DNA from: Bacillus sp. FJAT-27245 | Lineage (GTDB): Bacteria; Bacillota; Bacilli; Bacillales; Cytobacillaceae | Assembly: GCF_001273955.1 (NCBI RefSeq) | Contig: NZ_LIGI01000001.1 | Span: 2,838,044 to 2,886,108, forward strand | Direction of reading: 5' to 3' | DNA length: 48,065 bases | Shown here: positions 41,864 to 48,065 of the stretch, one piece after another | Layout of the letters: every line of letters starts with the position of its first letter | Numbering within the stretch: position 1 is the first letter of the stretch | The notes under the pieces: model-generated | Database searches by the model: none | Seen by the model: the letters and a program-made list of their open reading frames with translations, nothing else | What the model was told of the DNA's origin: nothing | Program-made: the position numbers and the translations under genes

Positions 41864-42054
41864 AGAAGAGTCCCAAATTTGTGCCGTCGCCGATTTCCTT
41901 CGTTTTGGCCCGCTTAAAGCAGGTGGGTGTCCTGTTCACTGTCGTTGCAAGTCCCCGGGTAAGGGGCATTTGCACGGCAGAGAAACGCAGACTCCCGAAG
42001 AAAAAATGTTCGGTCAAAACATTAGGCGATGCAACGTACACTTCAGGACTCTTC
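41864..42054 (-). ncRNA. ssrS: 6S RNA (6S-1/BsrA type)
   Basis: On the minus strand AGAGTCCTGAAG near the 5' end pairs with GGGACTCTTC at the 3' end, closing a long rod of about 190 nt. Hallmarks include TTTTGACCGAACATTTTTTC, the GGACACCCACCTGCTTTAAG segment and a central bulge that mimics an open promoter for RNA polymerase-sigma-A. It lies between aspS and tcdA, the place of 6S-1 RNA (bsrA) in B. subtilis. Exact ends are estimated from the closing stem. The 116-codon open frame across it is not a gene. Confidence 0.92.
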
Positions 42055-42066
42055 TTAATTGACTAC

Positions 42067-42096
42067 ATCATATCATATAGGCCGGGGGTTTTTCAA
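42067..42096 (-). promoter_or_regulatory. Sigma-A promoter of 6S RNA
   Basis: TTGAAA (42091–42096) and TATGAT (42067–42072), both 5/6, with 18-bp spacing. The start would give a precursor with a short 5' extension of roughly 5–8 bases before the mature end. A long weak hairpin (TTCTTTCCTT/AAGGAAGAA, about 42115–42155) lies between it and the aspS stop. Confidence 0.7.
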
Positions 42097-42171
42097 GAAA
42101 CAACCTGTAGTCCATTTTCTTCCTTGTCCCCCTTTTTAAGGGATTAAGGAAAGAATTTTCCCAACTTCCGG

Positions 42172-43947
42172 CTACTCGTTTTTTGACTTTGTCAAGGCAA
42201 GGTTAAGCTCATCAAGCTGCGATTGGCTTACTTCTCCAGGCGCGTTCGTCAGCAGGTCGCTCGCCGAAGCTGTCTTCGGGAACGCAATCGTATCGCGAAG
42301 GTTTGTGCTGCCAGCAAGCAGCATGACGAGCCGGTCCAGGCCAAGCGCGATTCCGCCGTGTGGAGGCGTTCCATACTCGAACGCTTCAAGCAGGAACCCG
42401 AATTGTTCCTTCGCTTCTTCCTGGGTAAAGCCGAGCACCTCGAACATTTTTTCCTGGATGTTCCTTTCAAAAATACGCAACGATCCCCCACCAAGCTCAT
42501 AGCCGTTCAACACAAGGTCGTACGCCTGGGCGCGGACTTTGGACGGATCTTCATCAAGCAGAGCAAGGTCTTCCCTGAACGGCATCGTGAACGGATGGTG
42601 GGCTGCTTTGTAGCGTCCATCCTCTTCGGAATACTCGAGGAGCGGCCAGTCGGTAATCCAGAGGAAATTGAACTTGTCCTGGTCAATCAGGCCAAGGTCT
42701 TTCCCAAGTTTAAGCCTTAGTGCGCCGAGCGCATCGGCAACGACTGATTTTTTATCGGCGACGAACAGGAGAAGGTCGCCCGCTTCAGCTTCCAGTACGG
42801 CGCTGATTGCTTCGGCTTCTTCAGGAGAGAAGAATTTCGCGATTGGCCCTTTCAATCCGTCGGCTTCAACCTTCAGCCAGGCAAGCCCCTTGGCGCCGTA
42901 GACAGCGGCGAATTCGCCCAGCGCGTCGATGTCCTTTCGGGAATACTTATCCGCCGCACCCTTAACGTTAATCGCCTTTACCTGGCCGCCATTTTCAATC
43001 GCGGCCGCGAATACTTTGAAGCCGCAGCCGGCGACAACTTCTGAAAGGTCCTTCAGCTCCATTTCGAAGCGTGTATCCGGTTTGTCGGAACCATAGCGGG
43101 CCATCGCTTCCTCGTAGCGCATCCGCGGGAATTCAGCGGGAACCTCGATTCCTTTTACTTCCTTCATTAGTTTAGACATCATTTTTTCCATCATCGCGAT
43201 GATGTCGTCCTGGCTCATGAAGCTTGTTTCAATATCGATTTGTGTAAATTCCGGCTGCCTGTCCGCGCGAAGGTCTTCATCACGGAAACAGCGGGCGATC
43301 TGGTAGTACCGCTCGACACCGCCGACCATCAATAGCTGCTTGAAAAGCTGCGGCGATTGTGGCAGCGCGTAGAACTCGCCTGGGTGGACGCGGCTCGGAA
43401 CAAGGTAATCACGTGCTCCTTCCGGGGTGCTCTTCGTCAAAATCGGAGTTTCAATATCAAGGAAGCCCTCTCCATCAAGAAAGTCGCGGATTGCTTTCGT
43501 TACATTGTGTCGCATTTTCAGTGTTTCAAAGATAACCGGACGGCGGAAATCCAAATACCTGTATTTCAGGCGGACATCCTCTGAAGCATCGGTCCGGTCG
43601 GAAAGGATGAATGGAGGAGTTTTCGCTTCATTAATGATCGTTACACTCTCAGCCTGGATTTCAATTTTCCCGGTAGAAATATTTTCGTTGATTGTCCCTT
43701 CGTTCCTCGCGACAACCGTACCGCGGATATCAAGGACGTACTCATTGCGAATTTTCTCGGCTGTCGCTAGTGCCTCCTCGGATAAATCCGGGTTAAAAAC
43801 AACCTGGACGATCCCTGTCCGGTCACGCAGGTCGATGAAAATCAGTCCGCCGAGGTCGCGCCTCTTCTGGACCCATCCTTTTAAAAATACCTTTTCGCCA
43901 ACTGCGGATTCTGGAACCTCGCCGCAAAAATAACTTCTGCCATACAT
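42172..43947 (-). CDS. aspS: Aspartyl-tRNA synthetase
   Basis: 591-residue bacterial-type AspRS. N-terminal OB-fold anticodon domain ([20 protein letters not shown] in pieces), class II motif 1 and 2 ([41 protein letters not shown]), a GAD insertion domain (about 290–410) and motif 3 [28 protein letters not shown] precedes the ATG. It starts 12 bases after the hisS stop, so it is under the hisS T-box. Confidence 0.97.
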   Translation of the reverse strand: MYGRSYFCGEVPESAVGEKVFLKGWVQKRRDLGGLIFIDLRDRTGIVQVVFNPDLSEEALATAEKIRNEYVLDIRGTVVARNEGTINENISTGKIEIQAESVTIINEAKTPPFILSDRTDASEDVRLKYRYLDFRRPVIFETLKMRHNVTKAIRDFLDGEGFLDIETPILTKSTPEGARDYLVPSRVHPGEFYALPQSPQLFKQLLMVGGVERYYQIARCFRDEDLRADRQPEFTQIDIETSFMSQDDIIAMMEKMMSKLMKEVKGIEVPAEFPRMRYEEAMARYGSDKPDTRFEMELKDLSEVVAGCGFKVFAAAIENGGQVKAINVKGAADKYSRKDIDALGEFAAVYGAKGLAWLKVEADGLKGPIAKFFSPEEAEAISAVLEAEAGDLLLFVADKKSVVADALGALRLKLGKDLGLIDQDKFNFLWITDWPLLEYSEEDGRYKAAHHPFTMPFREDLALLDEDPSKVRAQAYDLVLNGYELGGGSLRIFERNIQEKMFEVLGFTQEEAKEQFGFLLEAFEYGTPPHGGIALGLDRLVMLLAGSTNLRDTIAFPKTASASDLLTNAPGEVSQSQLDELNLALTKSKNE

Positions 43948-43959
43948 ATTGTTTCCTCC

Positions 43960-45231
43960 TTACCCCTGCTGTTCCCGGAACTTTTCAACAAAAGAAGCAA
44001 GTGCGGCTTCCTGCTGCTCACCGGTTTCCATATTCTTAAGATTGATTACGCCTTTATCAAGTTCATCCTCGCCAAGGACAGCGACAAAACGGGCATTCAG
44101 CCTGTCCGCTGCCTTGAATTGGGCCTTCAGCTTCCGGCCAAGGTAATCGCGCTCCGCGGAAATCCCCTGATTGCGAAGCTGCTGGAGGAGCCCGACAGTA
44201 TAATCCTTCGCCCTGTCTCCAAGTGAAACAAGGTAGCAATCGATTTTCTTTTCAACCGGAAGGGCAACCTTTTCGGCTTCAAGCGCCGCGATAAATCTTT
44301 CGATGCTGAGCGCGAATCCGATACCCGGAGTTTCCGGTCCGCCAATCTCTTCGGCCAGCCCGTTATAACGGCCGCCCCCGCACAATGTCGTGATCGAGCC
44401 AAAGCCCTCGGCATCGCTCATAATCTCAAACGCTGTATGGTTGTAGTAGTCCAAGCCCCTAACAAGATTCGGGTCAATCTCAAACGGGATGCCAAGCTCA
44501 CCAAGATACTTCTGGACTTTTTCAAAATAATCCCTTGAGCCTTCGTTCAGGTAATCGATAATTGAAGGCGCATTTTTCATGAGTTCATGGTCGCGGTCCT
44601 TTTTGCAATCGAGAATCCTTAAAGGATTTTTCTCCAGCCTGTTCTGGCAATCGCTGCAAAACTCGCCAATCCGCGGTTTAAAATGGCTGACGAGCGCGTC
44701 CCTATGCGCTTTTCGGCTTTCGGCATCGCCAAGGCTGTTCAGGACAAGCTTCAGCTTTTTCAAGCCAAGCTCCCAATACAGATTCATCGCGAGCGAAATC
44801 ACTTCCGCATCAATTGCCGGGTCATTGCTTCCGAGCGCCTCGACGCCAAACTGGACGAACTGGCGGAAACGGCCCGCCTGCGGACGTTCATACCGGAACA
44901 TCGGCCCCATATAATAAAGCTTCACCGGCTGGCCGGGATTGCCGAACATCTTTTTTTCGACGAAAGCGCGGACAACCGCGGCTGTCCCTTCTGGCCTTAG
45001 CGTAACACTGCGTCCGCCCCTGTCTTCGAATGTATACATTTCCTTCTGGACGATATCGGTTGAATCTCCAACCCCGCGGCTGAACAGTTCGGTATGCTCG
45101 AAAATCGGCGTCCTGATTTCCTCGTATTGGTACAGCCTGCAAAGCCTTTTTGCCGTATCCTCAATCAATTGCCACGTTTCCACCTGGCCAGGCAAAATAT
45201 CCTGCGTTCCCCTTGGGATATTGATTGTCAT
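43960..45231 (-). CDS. hisS: Histidyl-tRNA synthetase
   Basis: 423-residue class II synthetase. N-terminal [15 protein letters not shown], motif 1 region [20 protein letters not shown], motif 2 [19 protein letters not shown], histidine-specific [13 protein letters not shown] and [12 protein letters not shown], motif 3 [12 protein letters not shown], and a C-terminal anticodon-binding domain. AAAAGGAGG precedes the ATG. First gene of the hisS-aspS operon, behind a T-box and a strong promoter. Confidence 0.97.
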   Translation of the reverse strand: MTINIPRGTQDILPGQVETWQLIEDTAKRLCRLYQYEEIRTPIFEHTELFSRGVGDSTDIVQKEMYTFEDRGGRSVTLRPEGTAAVVRAFVEKKMFGNPGQPVKLYYMGPMFRYERPQAGRFRQFVQFGVEALGSNDPAIDAEVISLAMNLYWELGLKKLKLVLNSLGDAESRKAHRDALVSHFKPRIGEFCSDCQNRLEKNPLRILDCKKDRDHELMKNAPSIIDYLNEGSRDYFEKVQKYLGELGIPFEIDPNLVRGLDYYNHTAFEIMSDAEGFGSITTLCGGGRYNGLAEEIGGPETPGIGFALSIERFIAALEAEKVALPVEKKIDCYLVSLGDRAKDYTVGLLQQLRNQGISAERDYLGRKLKAQFKAADRLNARFVAVLGEDELDKGVINLKNMETGEQQEAALASFVEKFREQQG

Positions 45232-45293
45232 GGGTATTCCTCCTTTTGTTTGTGGTATGGGTTTTTATCCCCGCGCTTAACCTGTAAAAATAT

Positions 45294-45585
45294 AAAAAAC
45301 TCCCCTCCCCTGTTTATTTCTAAACAAGGGACGAGAGTTTTGGAATCCCGTGGTGCCACCCTAATTGAAGCCCAAAAGCGGGGCTCCCTCTTTTACAGTT
45401 AACGCCTGCTACGTCCTCCCCTACTGTCAGTTCAGGGAGAAACCTACGGAGTGTTCATTCATTAAACCGTCATGCGGAATTGCTTTCAGCCGGGGCAATT
45501 CCTCTCTGGCCATGATCTATGGCTTAACTACTATGCTCCATCATCGGTTTTCATCTTATGTACATATATGCCGGGCGTTATAGCC
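45294..45585 (-). promoter_or_regulatory. T-box riboswitch of hisS-aspS
   Basis: On the minus strand the T-box core AGGGTGGCACCACGG (45348–45362) precedes a terminator at 45294–45343 (AAAACTC arm, GGGGAGTTTTTT). Upstream Stem I has an AGTA on the 5' side and GAACACTCC on the 3' side of the specifier loop, so CAC (His) is the probable specifier. AGAGAGG marks the distal Stem I motif. It fills the 400-base gap before hisS. Confidence 0.92.
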
Positions 45586-45598
45586 TGTGCTTCCTATT

Positions 45599-45627
45599 AT
45601 AATAATGAGCCAGCCATGAGATGTCAA
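45599..45627 (-). promoter_or_regulatory. hisS: Strong sigma-A promoter of hisS-aspS
   Basis: TTGACA (45622–45627, 6/6) and TATTAT (45599–45604, 5/6) with 17-bp spacing, seven bases after the yrzK stop. Confidence 0.8.
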
Positions 45628-45634
45628 TACTGGA

Positions 45635-45811
45635 TTAGGAACGTTCCAAATGTTTCTTCAATTTTTGGACATCCCTGATCGTCAGGCCGAATTCGCTTGC
45701 AAGTTCAAATGTTCCTGAATGCTGTTCCTTTTCAAGAAAATCGTGAAAGTCGACCCCGAATAATGCCTTGCTGCCCGTATTTGCATGCAATCCTTTTTCA
45801 CTGAACCTCAT
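45635..45811 (-). CDS. yrzK: Small HTH-like protein, probable YrzK
   Basis: 58 residues: MRFSEKGLHANTGSKALFGV, then DFHDFLEKEQHSG and a C-terminal FELASEFGLTIRDVQKLKKH that looks like a short helix-turn-helix. GGAGG lies nine bases before the ATG. A small gene of this kind (yrzK) sits between hisS and yrvJ in B. subtilis; the symbol is by position and size. No terminator follows before the hisS promoter, so read-through into the T-box leader is possible. Function unknown. Confidence 0.75.
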   Translation of the reverse strand: MRFSEKGLHANTGSKALFGVDFHDFLEKEQHSGTFELASEFGLTIRDVQKLKKHLERS

Positions 45812-45988
45812 CCGTTTTATCCTCCAGTCAGCATTCTTTTTCCTAGTCTCCCCATTTTCGAAAAAATGTTTCAGTAAGCGTAGATATTATTTTCCCAACC
45901 GCTAATTTTTCCAAAAAGGGAGATACTGAATGAAATTGTTCAAACTTTCCGCTAGAATAGATTAATAGAATAGGATGGGAGGTTGCGA

Positions 45989-47725
45989 ATGGAAAAAAAG
46001 ATTTATTTACTGCTTGCATGCTGCATACTGCTAATCGGGACATTGTTCCCCTTGAAGGAAGCCGCTGCCGGACAAACCGCCGCCGCAGCCGTCGACAGCC
46101 TCAATATCCGAAGCGGGCCTGGCCTCAGCTATAAAGTGGTCGCCACTGCTAAAAAAGGCGCCAGGTTTACGGTTTTGGGCACGTCGGGTGAATGGGTTCA
46201 GCTTCAGATGCCTTCAGGCGGGACTGGCTGGGCCGCGGACTGGCTGTTGACAATGAAAAGCGAAAATACATCCTCGGAGTCGTCAGTGGATAATTTGAGG
46301 ATCAGAAAAGGCCCTGGGACGGGCTATGGCATTGTCGGCTATCTTGCTAAAGGACAAGCCGCCGAAGTACTCGAAAAATCGGGCGAATGGGCAAAAATTG
46401 CAAGCAAATCCGGGAATGGGTGGGTTTCGGCACAATTCCTGCAACAGTCCGTAAAAGCTGAAAGCAATGTGAAGGAAAAACAAAACGAATCCGCCATGGA
46501 GCCCTCTAGGGAAAAAACAGTCAACGCCAACTTCCTGAATGTCCGCCAGGAACCTTCACTTTCTAGTGAGCTCATCGGAAAATTGGCCAATGGAACCAAA
46601 GTGGAAGTTGTTTCGGAAGGGAACGGCTGGGCACTAATTTCTTTTTCGGGGAAAAAGGGCTGGGTCAGCTCTGAATTCCTTTCACCCCAGTCCGAAGAAG
46701 CGCTTCCAACCCCGCAGCAAAAGCCTGCAGGCGTCTCGGGAACTGTAACAGCGACTGCGTTAAGCGTGCGGAGTGAAGGCTCGCTCAATGGCAAAATCAT
46801 TTCCAGCGTTTCGAAAGGACAAACATTCACCATTTTGGAAGAAACGAATAACTGGGCGAAAATTGAGTATTCTCCCGGCAAGATTGGCTGGGTCGCAGGC
46901 TGGTATCTTGACAAGTCAGCAGAAGGAAACGCGCCCGCGCCACAGGAGGTAAAAGAAAGCTGGGCGGCCATCCTTTATGATGGCACGAATATCCGCCAAA
47001 AGCCTTCCCTCGATTCAAAGGTCGTCGCACGGGCTAATAAAGGCGCGGAATTTAAGGTCAAAAACATTTCCGGAAGCTGGTATGAAATCGAGCTGAAAGG
47101 CGGCCAGTCGGGTTATGTCGCCGGCTGGATCGTGGAGGTATCCGGAACCGCACCGCAAATTAACAAATCAGGCGGAGAGGCCTACCTGAAAAATAAGGTG
47201 ATTGTGATTGACCCTGGCCATGGAGGCATAGACAATGGCACGACCGGGGTAAGAGGGACGTTCGAAAAAGGGCTCACCTTGAAGACTGCGACTCTTGTTT
47301 CAAATAAACTTGCCGCAAAAGGCGCGAAGGTAATCATGACAAGGGACAGGGATACATATCTCTCGCTGCCATCCCGGGTCGGATCGGCCCATATTCACGG
47401 AGCGGACGCTTTTATCAGCATCCATTATGATTCCAACTACGACCGAAGTGTGAGGGGAATGACTACATACTATTACCATTCCTATCAAAAAGAACTGGCG
47501 GCCACTCTCCAGGCGTCAACTGCAAGCGCAACAAAGTCGCATAGCCGGGGAGCAAGGTTTGGAGATTATCATGTTATCAGGGAAAACAAGCAGGCTGCCG
47601 CCCTGGTTGAACTCGGCTATCTCAGCAATGCCGAAGAAGAACTGGCTGTCCTGTCAAATCACTTCCAGGAAGCCGCATCAACAGGCATTGTTGATGGGCT
47701 TGCGCGATATTTTAAAGAAAAATAA
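45989..47725 (+). CDS. yrvJ: N-acetylmuramoyl-L-alanine amidase YrvJ with five SH3b repeats
   Basis: 578 residues, secreted. Signal peptide (MEKKIYLLLACCILLIGTLF, cleavage near AAAG). Five bacterial SH3 repeats at roughly 31–88, 94–150, 173–230, 248–308 and 323–383, each with LNIRSGPG- and GWVxxxFL-like signatures, for wall binding. The Amidase_3 catalytic domain spans about 395–578, with zinc ligands His in VIDPGHGG, Glu in FEKGL and His in SIHYDSN, and catalytic Glu in LVELGYLSN. The ATG at 45989 has GGGAGG six bases upstream; the TTG at 45983 overlaps it. Confidence 0.94.
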   Translation: MEKKIYLLLACCILLIGTLFPLKEAAAGQTAAAAVDSLNIRSGPGLSYKVVATAKKGARFTVLGTSGEWVQLQMPSGGTGWAADWLLTMKSENTSSESSVDNLRIRKGPGTGYGIVGYLAKGQAAEVLEKSGEWAKIASKSGNGWVSAQFLQQSVKAESNVKEKQNESAMEPSREKTVNANFLNVRQEPSLSSELIGKLANGTKVEVVSEGNGWALISFSGKKGWVSSEFLSPQSEEALPTPQQKPAGVSGTVTATALSVRSEGSLNGKIISSVSKGQTFTILEETNNWAKIEYSPGKIGWVAGWYLDKSAEGNAPAPQEVKESWAAILYDGTNIRQKPSLDSKVVARANKGAEFKVKNISGSWYEIELKGGQSGYVAGWIVEVSGTAPQINKSGGEAYLKNKVIVIDPGHGGIDNGTTGVRGTFEKGLTLKTATLVSNKLAAKGAKVIMTRDRDTYLSLPSRVGSAHIHGADAFISIHYDSNYDRSVRGMTTYYYHSYQKELAATLQASTASATKSHSRGARFGDYHVIRENKQAAALVELGYLSNAEEELAVLSNHFQEAASTGIVDGLARYFKEK

Positions 47726-47787
47726 GCAAAAACCGTTAAGGACAATTCCACCGGCGACGGCTAGCAAAACAGCTAAATAATTATGCG

Positions 47788-47820
47788 AAAATCCCCTTGG
47801 GCAAAGGGGATTTTCTTTTT
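47788..47820 (+). terminator. Terminator of yrvJ
   Basis: AAAATCCCCTT pairs with AAGGGGATTTT around a 5-base loop, followed by CTTTTT, 62 bases after the yrvJ stop. Confidence 0.85.
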
Positions 47821-47865
47821 ACGAGATTTGCTGGATTCTATTTGCGGTTTTTCAATTAATTTTTT

Positions 47866-47970
47866 GAAGAATATCGTTAATTTTTTTTGAAGAATATTGA
47901 TTATTTTTTGGAAGATTATCGATTGTTTTTTAGGATATCGATTCATTAAATTCAAGATATCGATTAAACT
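47866..47970. repeat. Degenerate direct repeats with ATATCGAT cores
   Basis: Five imperfect units of 19–23 bases (type GAAGAATATCGATTATTTTT) follow one another. Their ATCG/ATTG cores start at 47873, 47896, 47918, 47937 and 47959, about two helical turns apart. It lies between the yrvJ terminator and the terminator of the next minus-strand gene. Confidence 0.65.
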
Positions 47971-48002
47971 CACGGCTGCCCCCGGAATTCGTCGCATAAA
48001 AA

Positions 48003-48033
48003 AACACCCGCCAATCAACACATGGCGGGTGTT
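48003..48033 (-). terminator. Terminator of the gene entering from the right edge
   Basis: AACACCCGCCA and TGGCGGGTGTT form an 11-bp stem around a 9-base loop, followed by seven T on the minus strand. Confidence 0.85.
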
Positions 48034-48035
48034 CC

Positions 48036-48065
48036 TTATTTAAGCCTGGCTGTCAAGGATGAGGG
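48036..48065 (-). CDS. C-terminal end of a minus-strand gene (partial)
   Basis: Nine codons ending SLTARLK and TAA are visible, three bases before a strong terminator. Too short to identify. In B. subtilis dtd and relA follow yrvJ in this orientation, but the visible residues do not decide the question. Confidence 0.35.
   Translation of the reverse strand, partial: PSSLTARLK

Noticed and set aside
41691-42041. 116-codon open frame on the minus strand
   Set aside because: It runs across 6S RNA and its terminator, has no ribosome binding site and no recognisable protein pattern; the RNA explains the sequence.
47866-47970. Possible CRISPR or multi-terminator array
   Set aside because: Units are too degenerate and contiguous, without spacers; the T runs are not preceded by stable GC hairpins.

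Overview
The window is a chromosomal segment of a low-to-mid GC, endospore-forming Firmicute of the Bacillaceae (Bacillus sensu lato). Gene order closely follows the Bacillus subtilis yqe–yrr–yrv region: yqeM-rsfS-yqeK-nadD-yhbY-aroE-yqeH-yqeG, sda, sigK, yrhC-mccB-mccA-mtnN-yrrT, yrzA/yrrS-pbpI-greA-udk-yrrO-yrrN-yrrM-mltG, yrzB-ruvX-ireB-alaS, yrrI, yrzR-yrrD-recD2-yrrB-mnmA-iscS-cymR, rarA, tcdA, 6S RNA, aspS-hisS, yrzK, yrvJ. Sporulation genes (sda, an uninterrupted sigK, a YjcZ-like peptide) indicate a spore former. I cannot name the species. Most genes lie on the minus strand.

Layout. 1–5000: minus-strand yqe operon behind one good sigma-A promoter, covering ribosome assembly, NAD and shikimate enzymes. 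5000–5600: sda, preceded by a DnaA-box cluster. 5600–7200: divergent phospholipid genes psd and pssA. 7200–11030: oligoendopeptidase F, a tyrosine-rich small peptide, an orphan OmpR-type regulator and sigK. 11030–12500: a dense array of genes for very small proteins, including two yrzI paralogues and several 19–26-codon ORFs, each with its own Shine-Dalgarno sequence. 12500–16800: the reverse transsulfuration operon with a probable CymR site. 16800–26700: cell-wall genes (pbpI, mltG), greA, udk, a complete wobble-uridine 5-methoxylation module (yrrO, yrrN, yrrM), and ruvX/ireB. 26700–31140: alaS with a T-box, yrrI, and a duplicated 137-bp intergenic repeat. 31140–38900: yrzR, yrrD, recD2, yrrB, then the tRNA thiolation pair mnmA/iscS and cymR translationally coupled to a YczE-like membrane protein. 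39000–48065: rarA, tcdA, a repeat-rich spacer, 6S RNA, the T-box-controlled hisS-aspS operon, yrzK, the amidase yrvJ, and the C-terminal end of one more minus-strand gene.

How they connect. CymR, encoded at about 38 kb, is the known repressor of the yrrT-mtnN-mccA-mccB operon at 13–17 kb, and its gene adjoins the cysteine desulfurase that feeds MnmA. TrhP-type proteins plus TrmR, MnmA and TcdA make this a hub for anticodon-loop tRNA modification, alongside three aminoacyl-tRNA synthetases, two of them behind T-boxes.

The least ordinary parts are the 11–12.4 kb small-ORF array with an attenuator-like leader (the best candidate for an undescribed regulatory system), two dispersed intergenic repeat families (13.0, 30.8–31.1 and 41.4–41.7 kb), a heavily structured greA leader, and a greA terminator whose stem contains the pbpI ribosome binding site. 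Many start codons are GTG or TTG; starts were chosen by Shine-Dalgarno spacing and by remembered B. subtilis orthologue lengths, without any alignment being run.
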